Of a DNA stretch of 49,238 nt, positions 25,119 to 33,508 are shown one piece after another. Made by a program: the position numbers and the translations under genes. The notes under the pieces are model-generated. The model did not search any database. It was given only the letters and a program-made list of their open reading frames with translations, and was not told the origin of the DNA. Source of the DNA: Nanobdellota archaeon (GTDB taxonomy: Archaea > Nanobdellota > Nanobdellia > Pacearchaeales > GW2011-AR1); NCBI GenBank assembly GCA_030647965.1, contig JAUSIT010000017.1, positions 1-49,238 of the forward strand, given 5' to 3'. The first letter of the stretch is position 1; every line of letters starts with the position of its first letter.

Positions 25119-26096
25119 ATGACAATTAGAAAACACTACGAGCCAAAGCCGATGTTTGTTGAGAGAATGAAAAAACTTATACCTGATTATGAAAAGTTTT
25201 TTGAAATTTCTTATACAGATACTCCTCATTCTATTAGATGTAATACTCTTAAAATGAGTCCTGAAGAATTAAAAAAAAGGCTTGAAGCAAGAGGATGGAA
25301 AATAAAACAACCATTTTCAGAGCATCCTGAGATAATGATTGTTGAAAGCAGACTTGGACCAGGCGAGTTAGGGAAAACAAAAGAGCATTTACTTGGTTAT
25401 TATTATGTTCAGGAAATTAGTTCTATGCTTCCTATTTTAGCTTTAGATCCTCAACCAACAGAAGTTATGCTTGATTTATGTGCAAGCCCTGGAAGTAAAA
25501 CAACTCAGGCTTCTGCAAAAATGAATAATACTGGAACAATATTTGCAAATGATAGTGAGTTGCCTAGAATTGCAATTTTAAATGCTAATTTGGAAAAATG
25601 TGGAGTTATGAATACGATTGTAACAAAAATGGATGGAGTTAGATTATGTGAGAAATTACTAGCTAAAACTAATTTAAAATTTGATAAAATTCTTGTTGAT
25701 GCTCCTTGTTCTGGGGAGGGAACTTTAAGAAAAAGTCCTAAAACTTATGAAATGTGGAATTTAAAAGTTATACAAAAATTTTCAAGAGTTCAGAAAAAAC
25801 TTGCATCTAGTGCTTTGAAATTGTTAAAGGTTGGTGGTACAATGGTTTATTCTACTTGTACTTTATCTCCTGAAGAAGACGAATCTGTTGTTGATTATTT
25901 AGTTAAAAATTTTGATATTGAAGTTGAAGAAATAAAGCTTCCTTTGAAAGTAAGATGTGGGGTTTGTGAGTGGGAAGGAGAGAATTTTTCAGGCAAAGTA
26001 AAAAATGCATGCAGGTTATACCCTCAAGATAATAATACTGATGGGTTTTTCTTAGCAAAAATTAAAAAATTAAGTGATGGGGAGATGAGGGAATAA
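25119..26096 (+). CDS. NOL1/NOP2/Sun-family RNA m5C methyltransferase
   Basis: It methylates cytosine C5 in rRNA or tRNA using S-adenosylmethionine. The SAM site is DLCASPGSKTTQ (119-130), motif IV is DAPCSGEGT with Cys197, and motif VI is STCTLSPEEDE with the nucleophile Cys247. A C-x-x-C-like pair (CGVC) lies near the C-terminus. I start at ATG 25119, nine bases after an AAGGA site, not at the TTG at 25068. The substrate is not deducible. The following PUA protein begins one base after the stop and is a plausible RNA-binding partner. Confidence 0.93.
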   Translation: MTIRKHYEPKPMFVERMKKLIPDYEKFFEISYTDTPHSIRCNTLKMSPEELKKRLEARGWKIKQPFSEHPEIMIVESRLGPGELGKTKEHLLGYYYVQEISSMLPILALDPQPTEVMLDLCASPGSKTTQASAKMNNTGTIFANDSELPRIAILNANLEKCGVMNTIVTKMDGVRLCEKLLAKTNLKFDKILVDAPCSGEGTLRKSPKTYEMWNLKVIQKFSRVQKKLASSALKLLKVGGTMVYSTCTLSPEEDESVVDYLVKNFDIEVEEIKLPLKVRCGVCEWEGENFSGKVKNACRLYPQDNNTDGFFLAKIKKLSDGEMRE

Positions 26097-26097
26097 T

Positions 26098-26586
26098 ATG
26101 GCATCTGTAAACATCTTAGACAAAACAAAAAAAGCGAAATTTATTGAGAAAATCTCAATTGGAATTGAAAAAATACCTTATTTACTTATTAAGATTGGTG
26201 GAGAGAGAATAAGGGCATATTCTGGTTCTTTTTCAACAGATGAATTATACAAAATTTTTTCATTGCTTCCTGTTGAAGGATGTGGCTTGTATTTTGCAAA
26301 AGAATTTGATGATGATGCAAGATTAAGCTTAGATGCTTTGCATTCTGTAAAAAATGAGATAATCAAAAACGGGAAAAATATAATTGAAGTTAGTGAAAAA
26401 CAAGAACAAGATTGGTTTTATGGAAAAACAATTGAATTAGATGAAGAACAGCAGAAAAAATATCAAGATGCTGTTGGTTTTGTTGCAGTTAAGTCTGGAG
26501 AAGATTTTATAGGCACAGGTAAGATATCTGCTGATAAAAAATCAATTGCAAATTTTCTGCCAAAAGAGAGAAGGGTTAGGAGTTAA
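26098..26586 (+). CDS. PUA-domain protein, partner of the m5C methyltransferase
   Basis: The C-terminal half (about 110-162) reads as a PUA RNA-binding domain: AVGFVAVKSGEDFIGTGKIS and the ending NFLPKERRVR, which is common in archaeal PUA proteins attached or adjacent to RNA methyltransferases. The N-terminal half is a separate alpha/beta unit. In several archaea this piece is fused to the Sun-type enzyme, so the pair probably acts as a split two-subunit enzyme (inference). It starts one base after the preceding stop. Confidence 0.8.
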   Translation: MASVNILDKTKKAKFIEKISIGIEKIPYLLIKIGGERIRAYSGSFSTDELYKIFSLLPVEGCGLYFAKEFDDDARLSLDALHSVKNEIIKNGKNIIEVSEKQEQDWFYGKTIELDEEQQKKYQDAVGFVAVKSGEDFIGTGKISADKKSIANFLPKERRVRS

Positions 26587-26626
26587 TTGACTATAATTAT
26601 ATAAATCTAGAATTTCTGTTTAAATA

Positions 26627-27520
26627 ATGAATAAAAATGAAATTGAGTCATATAAGAAAGCAGGGGAAATAGTTGCAAGAACAAAAGAGTTTGCAAAGAT
26701 TTTTATTAAAAAAGATATGTTGCTTATTGAAATTGCTGAAAAAATTGAAGAAGATATTATAAAACTTGGGGGCAAAATTGCTTTTCCTACAAATCTTTCT
26801 TTAAATGAAGTTACTGCACATTATACTCCTTCTTCTAAAGATAAAACAAAAGCAAATGGATTGTTAAAAATTGATTTAGGTGTTGAGATAAATGGGTGTA
26901 TTGGAGATAGTGCTTTTTCTTTGGATTTAAGTGATGATGGGAGATTTAAGGATTTAATTGAAGAAAATGAAAAAGCTCTTGAAAATGCAATTTTAAAATT
27001 AAAAAGTGAAGCAAATCCTTTAGTTAAAAATATTGGAAGTGCAATTCAAGAAGTTGTTGAAAAAACAAATTATTCTGTTATAAGAAATTTATCAGGTCAT
27101 TCTTTAGGAAAAAATTTAATTCATGCTGGTTTAACAATTTCAAATTATAGAAACGATAATAAAACTCCTTTGAAAAATATGGCAATTGCAATTGAGCCTT
27201 TTTTAACAGAAGGTGTTGGAGAGGTTTATGATTCTTCTGTTTCAGAAATTTTCAAATTAGAAGGAGAAGGAAATGTTAGGGATAAAGATGCAAGGGAAAT
27301 ATTAAAATTTATTAAAGAAAATTATAATACAAAGCCGTTTTGCAAAAGATGGCTTGAAAAACAAGGATTTCAAAAAGTAGATTTTTCACTAAAGACTTTA
27401 GTTAGTCAGGGAATAGTACATAACTATCCTGTTTTAATTGAGCAAAGCCAAAAGCCTGTTAGTCAGTTTGAAGAAACCTTGATTTTCTATGATGATAAGG
27501 TTGTTGTGACGACGAGATAG
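26627..27520 (+). CDS. map: Methionine aminopeptidase, type II
   Basis: It removes the initiator methionine from nascent proteins. The metal ligands are visible: the first Asp in KIDLGVEI, the second in GDSAFS, His in SGHSLG, Glu in IEPFLTEG and Glu in QFEETLIF. His in VTAHYTP is the usual substrate-facing residue. The helical insertion between IEPF and the last Glu (about residues 205-260) marks type II, the archaeal/eukaryotic kind. The TATA box AATTATATAAAT (26596-26606) gives a leaderless start. Confidence 0.95.
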   Translation: MNKNEIESYKKAGEIVARTKEFAKIFIKKDMLLIEIAEKIEEDIIKLGGKIAFPTNLSLNEVTAHYTPSSKDKTKANGLLKIDLGVEINGCIGDSAFSLDLSDDGRFKDLIEENEKALENAILKLKSEANPLVKNIGSAIQEVVEKTNYSVIRNLSGHSLGKNLIHAGLTISNYRNDNKTPLKNMAIAIEPFLTEGVGEVYDSSVSEIFKLEGEGNVRDKDAREILKFIKENYNTKPFCKRWLEKQGFQKVDFSLKTLVSQGIVHNYPVLIEQSQKPVSQFEETLIFYDDKVVVTTR

Positions 27521-27564
27521 GATTAAAAATTACATTCTGTTGATAAACTACTTAAATTAACCTG

Positions 27565-27743
27565 CAACTGCGTTGAGATAGTTTGTTCAGATGAACAAAA
27601 TAACAAGATTGCCTAGCAAAAAAGTTTTATTCTTATAATAGATAACTTAAGGATATAAGAGCGAAACTTTTTCAATCACAATTTATTAATTGATAGTAGG
27701 AGATGCTAATCAACTTAATATCCCCACGAAGTGCAATAATTAG
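27565..27743 (+). repeat. Family-1 structured repeat, copy D (both ends present)
   Basis: It starts CAACTGCGTTGAGATAG. The small hairpin TTTGTTC/GAACAAA and GATTGCCTAGC follow, then the long hairpin 27618-27672 (AAAAAAGTTTTATTCTTA with TAAGAGCGAAACTTTTT), AGGAGATGC, CAACTTAATATCCCC, ACGAAGTGC and AATAATTAG. Here the long hairpin sits after CCTAGC, about 35 bases earlier than in copies A, B and E. It fills most of the 27521-27833 gap. Confidence 0.78.
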
Positions 27744-27795
27744 TAAATATAAAGTCTGCAGATTTATTTAATTGGCAGATTTCTTAAAAACAAAG

Positions 27796-27827
27796 ATTTA
27801 TAAATATGTAAGTACATGTAAGAACAT
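27796..27827 (+). promoter_or_regulatory. TATA box followed by a 22-bp dyad
   Basis: ATTTATAAATATG (27796-27808) overlaps a perfect dyad at 27806-27827: ATGT-nnn-TACATGTA-nnn-ACAT. Placed at the expected transcription start of an operon encoding an AbrB-type protein, it is a good candidate for an autoregulatory operator. Confidence 0.6.
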
Positions 27828-27860
27828 ATATAATTGGTCATATTTTGGGGTTTGTGGAAA

Positions 27861-28061
27861 ATGGGAAAAGATAGAAAACATATGAAAAAAGTCAGGGAGA
27901 AAAGGATAAAATCAGTTGAAAGACAGATTGATAAACATGAAGATAAAATTGAAAATGAAAGAGGCAGGCTTGATACTACAAAAGATTATTGGAAAAAGGA
28001 AATCGATGAAAAGTTTTCAAAACAAATAGAAGAAGATGAAAAATATTTGGAGGAAAATTAA
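27861..28061 (+). CDS. Small highly charged helical protein, 66 aa
   Basis: An almost wholly charged sequence (HMKKVREKRIKSVERQIDKHE ... KQIEEDEKYLEEN), predicted as one long helix or coiled coil. I prefer the ATG at 27861 to the in-frame TTG at 27834, although the latter would suit a leaderless transcript from the 27796 TATA box. It lies 17 bases before the AbrB-nucleotidyltransferase gene and is probably co-transcribed. It could be a small partner of that protein (inference). Confidence 0.6.
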   Translation: MGKDRKHMKKVREKRIKSVERQIDKHEDKIENERGRLDTTKDYWKKEIDEKFSKQIEEDEKYLEEN

Positions 28062-28078
28062 AATAGAAGAGAATAAAA

Positions 28079-28870
28079 ATGGAAGTTCAAATAAAAAAAG
28101 CAATAAAGGCAGGAAATTCGTCAGCAGTTATACTTCCAAGAGCATGGCTGAATAAAGAAGTGAGAATTGAATTAGTTAAAAAAACACCTGAAATAATATT
28201 AAGTGATGTACTTGAAATTTTAAGAAAACATATTCTTTTAAAATCAATAATAGGGATTTATCTTGTTGGAAGTTATGCAAGGGGGGAAGAAGATAAAAAT
28301 AGTGATATAGATTTATTAATTATAACTGATAATATTGATAAGGAAATGGTTAGTGAAGGAATTTATAATATTTTAATAGTCTCTTATCAATTGCTCTATC
28401 AAAAATTAAATAAAAATTTATTTCCTATTGGCCAGATGATAAAAGAAGCAAAACCTATGATAAATGCAGATTATATTAAGGGTTTAGATATAAAAGTAAC
28501 AAAGCAAAATGTAAAATGGTATATTGACACAACTAAAGAAAAATTAGAAATGATTAAAGGGCATATTGATGGTGCTAAAAATCAAAAGAAGAAAAACCTT
28601 GGGGATAAGATTGCATACACTCTTATTTTAAGAATAAGAACACTTGAAATAATCAAAAAATTAATACAAAATAAAGATTATTCAAAAAGAGAGTTCATGG
28701 AATTAATGAAAAAAATTTCAAATTCAGCAAATGCTTATGAAAGATATTTAGCTGTTAAAGATAATAAAGAAGAAAAAAACATGCTAAAAATCCAAGAAGC
28801 TGAAGCATTATATGAATATTTAAAAAAAGATTTAGAAAGAGTTAAAGAGATGTGTGCGGGAAGGAAATGA
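28079..28870 (+). CDS. AbrB domain fused to a MNT nucleotidyltransferase and a C-terminal helical domain
   Basis: Residues 1-35 (VQIKKAIKAGNSSAVILPRAWL) form a SpoVT/AbrB DNA-binding half, as in MazE-like antitoxins. The middle domain has the complete GS-x10-DxD motif (GSYARGEEDKNSDID, 64-78) of minimal nucleotidyltransferases. The C-terminal 110 residues are helical and look HEPN-like, but I see no R-x4-H motif, so RNase activity is unlikely. The single chain joins DNA binding, nucleotide transfer and a HEPN-like part that are usually separate toxin-antitoxin proteins. Function as an antitoxin or regulator is inference. Confidence 0.8.
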   Translation: MEVQIKKAIKAGNSSAVILPRAWLNKEVRIELVKKTPEIILSDVLEILRKHILLKSIIGIYLVGSYARGEEDKNSDIDLLIITDNIDKEMVSEGIYNILIVSYQLLYQKLNKNLFPIGQMIKEAKPMINADYIKGLDIKVTKQNVKWYIDTTKEKLEMIKGHIDGAKNQKKKNLGDKIAYTLILRIRTLEIIKKLIQNKDYSKREFMELMKKISNSANAYERYLAVKDNKEEKNMLKIQEAEALYEYLKKDLERVKEMCAGRK

Positions 28871-28877
28871 GTATCTA

Positions 28878-28929
28878 GGGGGCAAGGGGGAAGATTAGTT
28901 GGGGGATTAGTGGTGGGGATAGAGGGTGG
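28878..28929 (+). other. G-run cluster, possible G-quadruplex
   Basis: Runs of five, five, five and four G (28878-82, 28886-90, 28901-05, 28915-18), then GGG and GG, follow the stop of the AbrB fusion gene and end in a T tract (GGTTTTTT). This is a strong compositional exception in an AT-rich sequence. It could form a G-quadruplex in DNA or RNA and act in termination. TATA ATTTATAC for the next gene follows at about 28951. Confidence 0.6.
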
Positions 28930-29027
28930 TTTTTTAAGAAATTGAAAAAGATTTATACTTTTTTGAATATTGCGGGAAGGAATGGGGAAAGAGAAAAGGA
29001 TAAAAAGATATAAGAATTATAGTAATC

Positions 29028-29810
29028 ATGTTAGGAAGATATCATGTTGGACTTTCTTTAGGAACTATTTTACCCTTTTTAATTCCGTTATTCTTTTTAT
29101 CAAATTCTAATGCAATTCAATATGGGATTGTTTTTTTGATAGCCATTATAATTGGCTCATTGACTCCTGATGCTGATTGTGGCGGAAAATCTAAATTATA
29201 TTATGATTTTGAAATTGTTTATATTTTAATGCAACCAATACAAAAAATAACTGAATTAATATTTAAAAGCTCTCATTTAAAAGATAAAGTGAATTTAGAA
29301 TATGAAGTTAAAAAAGAACATCGAGGGATTATGCATGCTCCTATTGGGATTTTAATAAGTACAATACTTTTATTATTAATTCTTTCTACTTTTTTAGTAA
29401 TATTTAAGTTGTTTAACCCAATTTTTTTATTGATTCTTTTTTTTGGTTTATTGATAGGACAATTTTTACATTTACTAGAAGATTCCTGTACTATTAGTGG
29501 GATAAATTGGAAATTTCCTTTTGGAACTAAAATAATGAATGGAGAAATTTATACATGGGATAAAAAAGATTTAAGATGCAAAAATTTTCAAATTATATTA
29601 ATTATCACTATAATTTTATTAATTTTAGGTTATTCTTTTAATAAGATTTCTACTAATTTTTGGGTAATTTATCCATTAATTTTTATTATAATTGTATTCC
29701 TTTGGTTTATCTTTATGGGTGTAGTAAAGGTTAAAGTTTTTAATTCTTTAATAAACAAAGAAGAAAAAAGAATAGTTAATCAAGTTGATAATGTAGTAAG
29801 ATTAAATTAA
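29028..29810 (+). CDS. YdjM-like membrane-bound metal-dependent hydrolase
   Basis: Predicted membrane hydrolase of the YdjM (LexA-binding, inner-membrane) family, substrate unknown. It has the family pattern: an early His (RYHVGLS), GSLTPDAD, EHRGIMHAPIG and GQFLHLLEDSCT, giving His/Asp metal ligands near membrane helices. About five to six membrane helices are present. The leader is unusually long for this genome and purine-rich (GGGAAGGAATGGGG at about 28974-28987). Confidence 0.85.
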   Translation: MLGRYHVGLSLGTILPFLIPLFFLSNSNAIQYGIVFLIAIIIGSLTPDADCGGKSKLYYDFEIVYILMQPIQKITELIFKSSHLKDKVNLEYEVKKEHRGIMHAPIGILISTILLLLILSTFLVIFKLFNPIFLLILFFGLLIGQFLHLLEDSCTISGINWKFPFGTKIMNGEIYTWDKKDLRCKNFQIILIITIILLILGYSFNKISTNFWVIYPLIFIIIVFLWFIFMGVVKVKVFNSLINKEEKRIVNQVDNVVRLN

Positions 29811-29826
29811 AAATAAAAAAATTCTT

Positions 29827-32379
29827 TTACCCAGTATAACTCAAACAAGATGTATCCTGTAATGCTGCTTTTGCACTTCTCAAGTATTGTTGTTCAATTT
29901 GCTTATATTTATCTGCGTCAGACTTTGATACACTAGCACCAACTCTTTCTAGGGCTTTATCAAAATGAGCCTTACTGACTTTTTTTGTTTCTATGTCTTC
30001 TCTTAATGCAAGCATTGCAGCTTCTCTTGCTGCTGATTCTAAATCTGCTCCAGTATAACCTTCTGTAATATCTGCAATTTTATCTAAATCAACGTCTTTG
30101 TCTAAAGGCATTGATTTTGTATGAATCTGCAATATTTTTAATCTGCTCTTTTTATCCGGAACTCCAACATAAACTATTCTATCAAATCTTCCTGGTCTCA
30201 TTAAAGCAGCATCTAACATGTCTGGTCTGTTTGTTGCTCCTATTACTATAACATTTTTCAATTCTTCTAAACCATCCATTTCTGCTAATATTTGATTTAA
30301 TACTCTTTCTGTAACCTTTGTTCCTGAATCATATCCTCTTTTTGAAGCTAAGGCATCAATTTCATCAAAAAATATTATGCAAGGTGAAACTTGTCTTGCT
30401 CTTTCAAATATTTTTCTTACTCCTTCTTCTGATTTTCCAACCCACATGCTTAATAAACTTGGGCCTTTTACTTGAATGAAATTTGATTCTGATTCACTTG
30501 CAACTGCTTTTGCTAATAATGTTTTTCCTGTTCCTGGGGGGCCATATAATAAAATTCCTCTTGGAGGTCTTATTCCCATTCTTTCAAATGCATCTGGATA
30601 TTTTAATGGCCATTCAACAGCTTCTTTTAAATCTCTTTTAACTTCATCTACTCCGCCAACATCTGCCCATTTTACATTTGGATTTTCAACTAAAACTTCC
30701 CTCATTGCAGAAGGTCTTACAACTTTTAGAGCATCATCAAAATCTTTTTTTGAAACTATTAATTCTTCTAAAAGTTCTTTTGAAATTTCTGTATCCTCTT
30801 CTAATTTAAATTTTGGCAATAATCTTCTTAAAACTGCCATTGCAGCTTCTTTTGCTAGTGAAGATAAATCTGCTCCAACAAATCCATGTGTTTTTCCTGC
30901 TAGTTCATCTAGTGAACCTTCTAAGAATATGATTTTTAGTTTTTCTTGTTCTTTTTGTGAGAAACTTTTAAAGATTTTTTCATCTTTTTTTTCATCCCCT
31001 GTAAGTAATTTAGATATTTCATTTAACCAGTTTAATTCTTTTTCATTTTGTTCCAATGTATCTAGAACTTGTTTTTCACTTTCATGATCTTTAATATTTT
31101 TTAAACTTTCTTTTATTTCTTTTATAGAATTGTTTAATAAAATAATTTTTGTTTCTAAATAACCTTTTTTTATAGGTGGTTCTAAAGGCATTCCTCTTGT
31201 ATGAATTTTTAAAATAGATAGTCTTCCTGGTTTGCTTGGAACAGAAATTTCAACTTCTCTATCAAATCTTCCTGGCCTTCTTAATGCAGGGTCTAATGAA
31301 TTTGGTCTGTTTGTTGCTCCGATAACAACAACTTTTCCTCTTGAATTTAATCCATCCATCATTGTTAATAATTGTGAAACAACTCTTCTTTCAACTTCTC
31401 CACCTGTTTCTTCTCTTTTTGGAGCAATTGCATCAATTTCATCTATAAAAATTATTGAAGGTGCTGATTTTTCAGCTTCGTCAAATATATCTCTTATTTT
31501 CTTTTCTGATTCTCCATAAAATTTTGACATTATTTCAGGACCATTTAATAAAATAAAATGAGCTTCTGATTCATTTGCAACTGCTTTTGCTAATAGTGTT
31601 TTACCTGTTCCTGGAGGACCGTATAATAAAACTCCTTTTGGTGGTTCTATTCCTAATTTTGAAAAAATTTCAGGATGTTTTAATGGAAGTTCAACCATTT
31701 CTCTTACTTTTTTTACTTCTTCTGTTAATCCGCCAATGTCCTCATAAGTTATTTGAGGAATATTATCTTCTGAAACTTCAACTGCTTTTGGACTTAAAGT
31801 AATTTGAGTATTTTCTGTTATAATAACTGGTTGATTTGGAGTTGCACCAACAACCATGAATCTTATTTGTCCTATTCCGCCCATTCCATTCATTCCCATT
31901 TGATTCATAATATCATTAATTTCTCCAAAGAAATCTCCAAATCCTTCTGACATTAAATCTCTTCTTCTTTGTGTTCCACCTAAAACTAAAATATCTCCTT
32001 TAACAACTGCTCTTCCTAATAGTCCTCCTTTTAATCCTTCTGGATCTCCTTGAACCATTATTCCTTGCTGTGCAGGTGCTATTGTAATTTTTTTTGCTTC
32101 TTTTATATCTGCTTTTTTAATTTCAACTAATTCTCCAACACCTGTTTTTGCATTTTTTCTAATAATTCCATCTATTCTAATTATATTTTCTCCTAAGTCT
32201 GCTGGATAGGCTCTATCAACAATTGCAACTGTTTCTCTTCCACCGATTATAGAAACAATATCTCCCCTTACTAATTTTAATTTTCTCATTAATTCAGAGT
32301 CAACTCTAGCAATTCCTTTATATGCATCGTCTTGCAATGCTTCAACTACTCTTAATTTTATTTTTTTATCTTCCACCAT
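29827..32379 (-). CDS. cdc48: Cdc48/VAT-type AAA+ ATPase with an insertion after D1
   Basis: A ring unfoldase that pulls proteins from complexes and feeds proteases. The N-domain is about 1-200. D1 Walker A is GPPGTGKT (254-261) and Walker B is FIDEIDA. D2 Walker A is GPPGTGKT (612-620) with FFDEIDA. At 850 aa it exceeds archaeal VAT (about 745) mainly by a charged coiled-coil block at about 401-488, inserted in the D1 small domain between [11 protein letters not shown] and [15 protein letters not shown] Gly/Met-rich stretch (about 143-172) lies before the D1 linker. The C-terminus YTG lacks the HbYX proteasome-docking motif. It overlaps the upstream zinc/AbrB-like gene by 14 bases. Confidence 0.95.
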   Translation of the reverse strand: MVEDKKIKLRVVEALQDDAYKGIARVDSELMRKLKLVRGDIVSIIGGRETVAIVDRAYPADLGENIIRIDGIIRKNAKTGVGELVEIKKADIKEAKKITIAPAQQGIMVQGDPEGLKGGLLGRAVVKGDILVLGGTQRRRDLMSEGFGDFFGEINDIMNQMGMNGMGGIGQIRFMVVGATPNQPVIITENTQITLSPKAVEVSEDNIPQITYEDIGGLTEEVKKVREMVELPLKHPEIFSKLGIEPPKGVLLYGPPGTGKTLLAKAVANESEAHFILLNGPEIMSKFYGESEKKIRDIFDEAEKSAPSIIFIDEIDAIAPKREETGGEVERRVVSQLLTMMDGLNSRGKVVVIGATNRPNSLDPALRRPGRFDREVEISVPSKPGRLSILKIHTRGMPLEPPIKKGYLETKIILLNNSIKEIKESLKNIKDHESEKQVLDTLEQNEKELNWLNEISKLLTGDEKKDEKIFKSFSQKEQEKLKIIFLEGSLDELAGKTHGFVGADLSSLAKEAAMAVLRRLLPKFKLEEDTEISKELLEELIVSKKDFDDALKVVRPSAMREVLVENPNVKWADVGGVDEVKRDLKEAVEWPLKYPDAFERMGIRPPRGILLYGPPGTGKTLLAKAVASESESNFIQVKGPSLLSMWVGKSEEGVRKIFERARQVSPCIIFFDEIDALASKRGYDSGTKVTERVLNQILAEMDGLEELKNVIVIGATNRPDMLDAALMRPGRFDRIVYVGVPDKKSRLKILQIHTKSMPLDKDVDLDKIADITEGYTGADLESAAREAAMLALREDIETKKVSKAHFDKALERVGASVSKSDADKYKQIEQQYLRSAKAALQDTSCLSYTG

Positions 32380-32734
32380 TTATTCTCCTTGGTTCTAGAC
32401 CTTCAAAATTTAGTGAAATTCTTCCCATTTCTTCAAAACATAAACTTACCATTTCATCCATTTGTTTTTCCTGCTCTTGCATAAAATCAATTATTTCTCT
32501 TGGAATTGAAACAGCATAACTATTTCCTACAAATCTTAATTTAACTTGAAAGTTTTTTTTCTTTAAATTTATAAAATTTTCATATTCTGCTAAATCTTGA
32601 GGATGGATTATTTTATTTTCACAATGAGGGCATTCAAGAGCTCTAAGTATAAAACCATTTTTTTCTACATCTGCTTTTTCCATTTTTTTATTGCAATTCT
32701 TGCATAAAATAGTATTGTCAAATATATCTGCCAT
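32366..32734 (-). CDS. Zinc-ribbon plus AbrB-like domain protein, translationally coupled to cdc48
   Basis: The N-terminal zinc ribbon has C11, C14 and then CPHC (about 35-38). It is followed by an AbrB/SpoVT-like strand pattern, FQVKLRFVGNSYAVSIPREII, and a Met/Glu-rich helix. This suits a small DNA-binding regulator. Its 3' end overlaps the cdc48 start by 14 bases. The dyad in its promoter suggests that it controls its own operon and therefore cdc48 (inference). Confidence 0.75.
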   Translation of the reverse strand: MADIFDNTILCKNCNKKMEKADVEKNGFILRALECPHCENKIIHPQDLAEYENFINLKKKNFQVKLRFVGNSYAVSIPREIIDFMQEQEKQMDEMVSLCFEEMGRISLNFEGLEPRRINGGR

Positions 32735-32736
32735 GT

Positions 32737-32765
32737 GTATACATAAGGTATATACTATTTAAATC
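32737..32765 (-). promoter_or_regulatory. Promoter of the zinc-ribbon/cdc48 operon with a GTATAC-type repeat
   Basis: CTATTTAAATC (32755-32765) is the TATA box, 25 bases from the ATG at 32734. Between box and start lie GTATAC (32737-32742) and GTATATAC (32748-32755), two self-complementary blocks that could be operator half-sites. Confidence 0.5.
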
Positions 32766-32801
32766 TTTTGTTGATTTTAGTATTATTTATAAGTTGTAAA
32801 A

Positions 32802-33467
32802 TTAAGAATTTAAAACACCGGATAGTGTAGAAGTAGATTTATTATTTGCATTTCTTATATAACATCCATATCTTTCCATTTTGTCTGTTAATTTATCACA
32901 TTCATTATATGTTGCTAATCCTGAAAGTTCTTTTACTTTTGCTGTGCAATAATCTTTATCAGAAGTATTTTGTATATAATTACATATTGAAACATTTTGT
33001 TTAGCTTCTGCTAGTGTATAATAGCAAATATCTGTCCAATTTGACATTTTTTTACATAATGATTCGTCTTTTTTATCTCGTGCAATATAATAATAACATA
33101 AATTAACCATACTTTGATTTTTTATTTCACTACATATTTTTGAGTTGTGTTGCATTGCATAAAAATAATAACAATCATAAATTAGATTTCCTTGTATTTT
33201 TTTGCATATTGAACTTGAATTTATTTCACTAAAAAAAGTAATATAACAATCATTTTTAGCATTTTGATTTGGCATATTTGTGCATATTGTAACATTTTTT
33301 GTTAAAACTGCCACATTAAAATTGCATAAAATGTTTTGTGTTTGATTTGTAAATTTAGTGCAATCTGGTATTTCTGGTTTATTTGTAGTATAAAGATAAT
33401 AAAAAGACGATGCTACTATTGCTAAGATAATTAATGATGTAAAAAATTGTTTATTGTTAAATCCCAT
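32802..33467 (-). CDS. Membrane-anchored Cys-rich repeat protein with many N-glycosylation sites
   Basis: An N-terminal signal anchor (about 8-27) is followed by an outside domain of five to six degenerate repeats of about 25-30 residues, each containing I/V-C followed by C-Y-Y/C-Y-I patterns (for example DCYYFYAMQHNSKIC and NLCYYYIARDKKDESLC). Cysteines are evenly spaced and probably disulphide-bonded. At least seven N-x-S/T sequons are present, so it is likely a glycosylated surface protein. A superhelical Sel1-like fold is possible but not shown. Confidence 0.7.
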   Translation of the reverse strand: MGFNNKQFFTSLIILAIVASSFYYLYTTNKPEIPDCTKFTNQTQNILCNFNVAVLTKNVTICTNMPNQNAKNDCYITFFSEINSSSICKKIQGNLIYDCYYFYAMQHNSKICSEIKNQSMVNLCYYYIARDKKDESLCKKMSNWTDICYYTLAEAKQNVSICNYIQNTSDKDYCTAKVKELSGLATYNECDKLTDKMERYGCYIRNANNKSTSTLSGVLNS

Positions 33468-33508
33468 GTTTTTCTTATATTTTTTAAATTTAAAAGGTTT
33501 ATGCTAGT

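Noticed and set aside
28079-28870. Toxic HEPN RNase activity of the AbrB-nucleotidyltransferase fusion
   Set aside because: No R-x4-6-H motif can be seen in the helical C-terminal domain, so catalysis is not supported.
29827-29850. HbYX proteasome-docking motif at the Cdc48 C-terminus
   Set aside because: The protein ends SYTG, with Tyr third from the end instead of second. The motif is therefore not satisfied.
30476-31087. 203-aa open frame on the plus strand inside cdc48
   Set aside because: It is a Ser-rich antisense frame produced by the codon use of the well-supported cdc48 gene. It has no promoter or ribosome site.
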